Shown here: in pieces, positions 7,023 to 7,880 of the stretch
Layout: every line of letters starts with the position of its first letter
Position numbering within the stretch: position 1 is the first letter of the stretch
The notes under the pieces: generated by a model
The model's database searches: none
Told to the model about the DNA's origin: nothing
Seen by the model: the letters and a program-made list of their open reading frames with translations, nothing else
NCBI GenBank assembly: GCA_008080615.1
Contig: VIKJ01000109.1
Span: 1 to 7,880, forward strand
From: Chitinophagaceae bacterium
GTDB taxonomy: Bacteria > Bacteroidota > Bacteroidia > Chitinophagales > Chitinophagaceae
Direction of reading: 5' to 3'
Length of the DNA stretch: 7,880 bases
Position numbers and translations under genes: made by a program

Positions 7023-7880
7023 ATGCGTATTGGAATTGTGTGTTACCCTACTTTTGGCGGTAGCGGTGTATTGGCTACCGAACTGGGTAAGGCATTGGCA
7101 GATGAAGGCCATCAGGTGCATTTTATTACGTATCAGCAACCAGTAAGACTGAATGTTTTTAATACCAATATTTTTTATCATGAAGTAAGGGTTCCAACCT
7201 ATCCCCTGTTCGATTACCCTCCTTATGAAATAGCATTGGCTAGCACCATGGTAGATGTAATCATGAATCACGATTTAGATTTATTGCACGTACACTATGC
7301 CATTCCACATGCATCTGCAGCTTATATGGCCAGGCAAATTGTAAAAAAGAAAATTGGGAGAGAAGTTCCATTCATCACCACATTACACGGAACCGATATC
7401 ACTTTAGTAGGAAAAGATAAAACATACGAACCAGTAGTTACTTTTTCTATCAACGAAAGTGATGCAATCACTGCAGTTTCTAAAAACCTACGCGACGAAA
7501 CATTTCACTCATTCGCCATAGAAAAAGAAATAGAAGTGATTTACAATTTTGTAGATGTAAATCGTTTTAACAAAAAACCCATTGATGCATTTAGAAAAGT
7601 AATTGCGCCCAATGGTCAAAAAATATTGATGCATGCATCTAACTTTAGAAAAGTAAAAAGGGTTACCGATGTAATTGAAATTTTTGCAGCAGTTAAAAAA
7701 GAAGTGCCTTCTAAATTACTCATGGTAGGAGACGGACCAGAACGACCTACTTGCGAAGAATTAGCAAGAGAATTAGGTGTTGATGAGCATATACGTTTTT
7801 TAGGAAAGCAAGAACAAATGGAAGATATTTTGGCAGTAAGTGATGTATTTTTATTGCCTTCGGAATATGAAAGTTTTGGA
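7023..7880 (+). CDS. bshA: N-acetyl-alpha-D-glucosaminyl L-malate synthase BshA (3' end outside window)
   Basis: First enzyme of bacillithiol synthesis: a cytoplasmic GT4 retaining glycosyltransferase joining GlcNAc from UDP-GlcNAc to L-malate. The frame is open from ATG 7023 to the window end, giving 286 codons of an expected 370-380. N-terminal domain motifs are GIVCYPTFGGSGV (4-16, with the nucleotide-sugar loop GGSG at 12-15), HVHYAIPHA (89-97) and TTLHGTDITLVG (119-130). The start of the C-terminal Rossmann domain shows ASNFRKVKR (205-213), MVGDGPE and LLPSEYESFG at the edge, where Glu283 would be the first Glu of the EX7E motif. The GGSGV and LHGTDITLVG motifs separate BshA from generic GT4 enzymes. 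No Shine-Dalgarno motif is seen; the leader is AT-rich. Divergent from the peptidase operon. Whether bshB and bshC are nearby cannot be seen. Confidence 0.93.
   Translation, partial: MRIGIVCYPTFGGSGVLATELGKALADEGHQVHFITYQQPVRLNVFNTNIFYHEVRVPTYPLFDYPPYEIALASTMVDVIMNHDLDLLHVHYAIPHASAAYMARQIVKKKIGREVPFITTLHGTDITLVGKDKTYEPVVTFSINESDAITAVSKNLRDETFHSFAIEKEIEVIYNFVDVNRFNKKPIDAFRKVIAPNGQKILMHASNFRKVKRVTDVIEIFAAVKKEVPSKLLMVGDGPERPTCEELARELGVDEHIRFLGKQEQMEDILAVSDVFLLPSEYESFG

Noticed and set aside
7002..7271. Minus-strand ORF opposite the start of bshA
   Set aside because: The plus-strand frame is an unmistakable BshA; the antisense translation has no recognisable motif.
7628..7639. 12-bp perfect palindrome GATGCATGCATC
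   Set aside because: It falls in the conserved LMHAS coding segment of bshA, so codon choice explains it; no second copy was noticed.
1..7880. Defence system, prophage, transposon or CRISPR array
   Set aside because: All well-resolved genes are housekeeping or salvage types in compact operons; no terminal inverted repeats, integrase, transposase or spaced repeats are visible.

Overview
The window looks like an ordinary chromosomal stretch of a Bacteroidota bacterium, probably a low-GC member of the Chitinophagaceae or a close relative. The evidence is AT-rich DNA, A-rich start regions without Shine-Dalgarno motifs, a bacillithiol-type glycosyltransferase (BshA), a Bacteroidota-style uracil phosphoribosyltransferase, and a candidate promoter close to the TTTG/TAnnTTTG type. 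The genus is inference. I see no phage, transposon, CRISPR, tRNA or rRNA, and no gap longer than 300 bases.

Layout. A short edge fragment on the minus strand (1-21) may start a divergent gene. On the plus strand, 165-1241 encodes a double-PAS protein ending in a histidine-kinase phosphoacceptor helix pair but with no ATPase domain. It is followed after 6 nt by adenine deaminase (1248-2912). Next comes uracil phosphoribosyltransferase upp (3010-3655), broken by what looks like an 8-nt deletion in its PRPP-binding loop. Then comes an EI24/CysZ-like membrane protein (about 3671-4450) whose N-terminal region has no ATG, GTG or TTG start, and an RsmI-like SAM-dependent methyltransferase (4447-5148) overlapping it by ATGA. 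Two minus-strand genes converge on this block with a 4-nt gap: a small membrane-anchored protein (5153-5548) and, upstream of it, a secreted M28 zinc metallopeptidase (5550-6917). A 105-nt divergent region separates the peptidase from bshA (7023 onward, cut by the window end).

Functional reading. ade and upp are both nucleobase salvage genes: adenine to hypoxanthine, and uracil plus PRPP to UMP. The PAS protein is positioned to be cotranscribed with ade. The EI24 and methyltransferase genes are translationally coupled, as are the peptidase and the small anchored protein. bshA starts bacillithiol synthesis.

I did not find a convincing new system. The points most worth checking are the upp lesion, the missing canonical start of the EI24 gene, and the kinase-like protein without a kinase catalytic domain.
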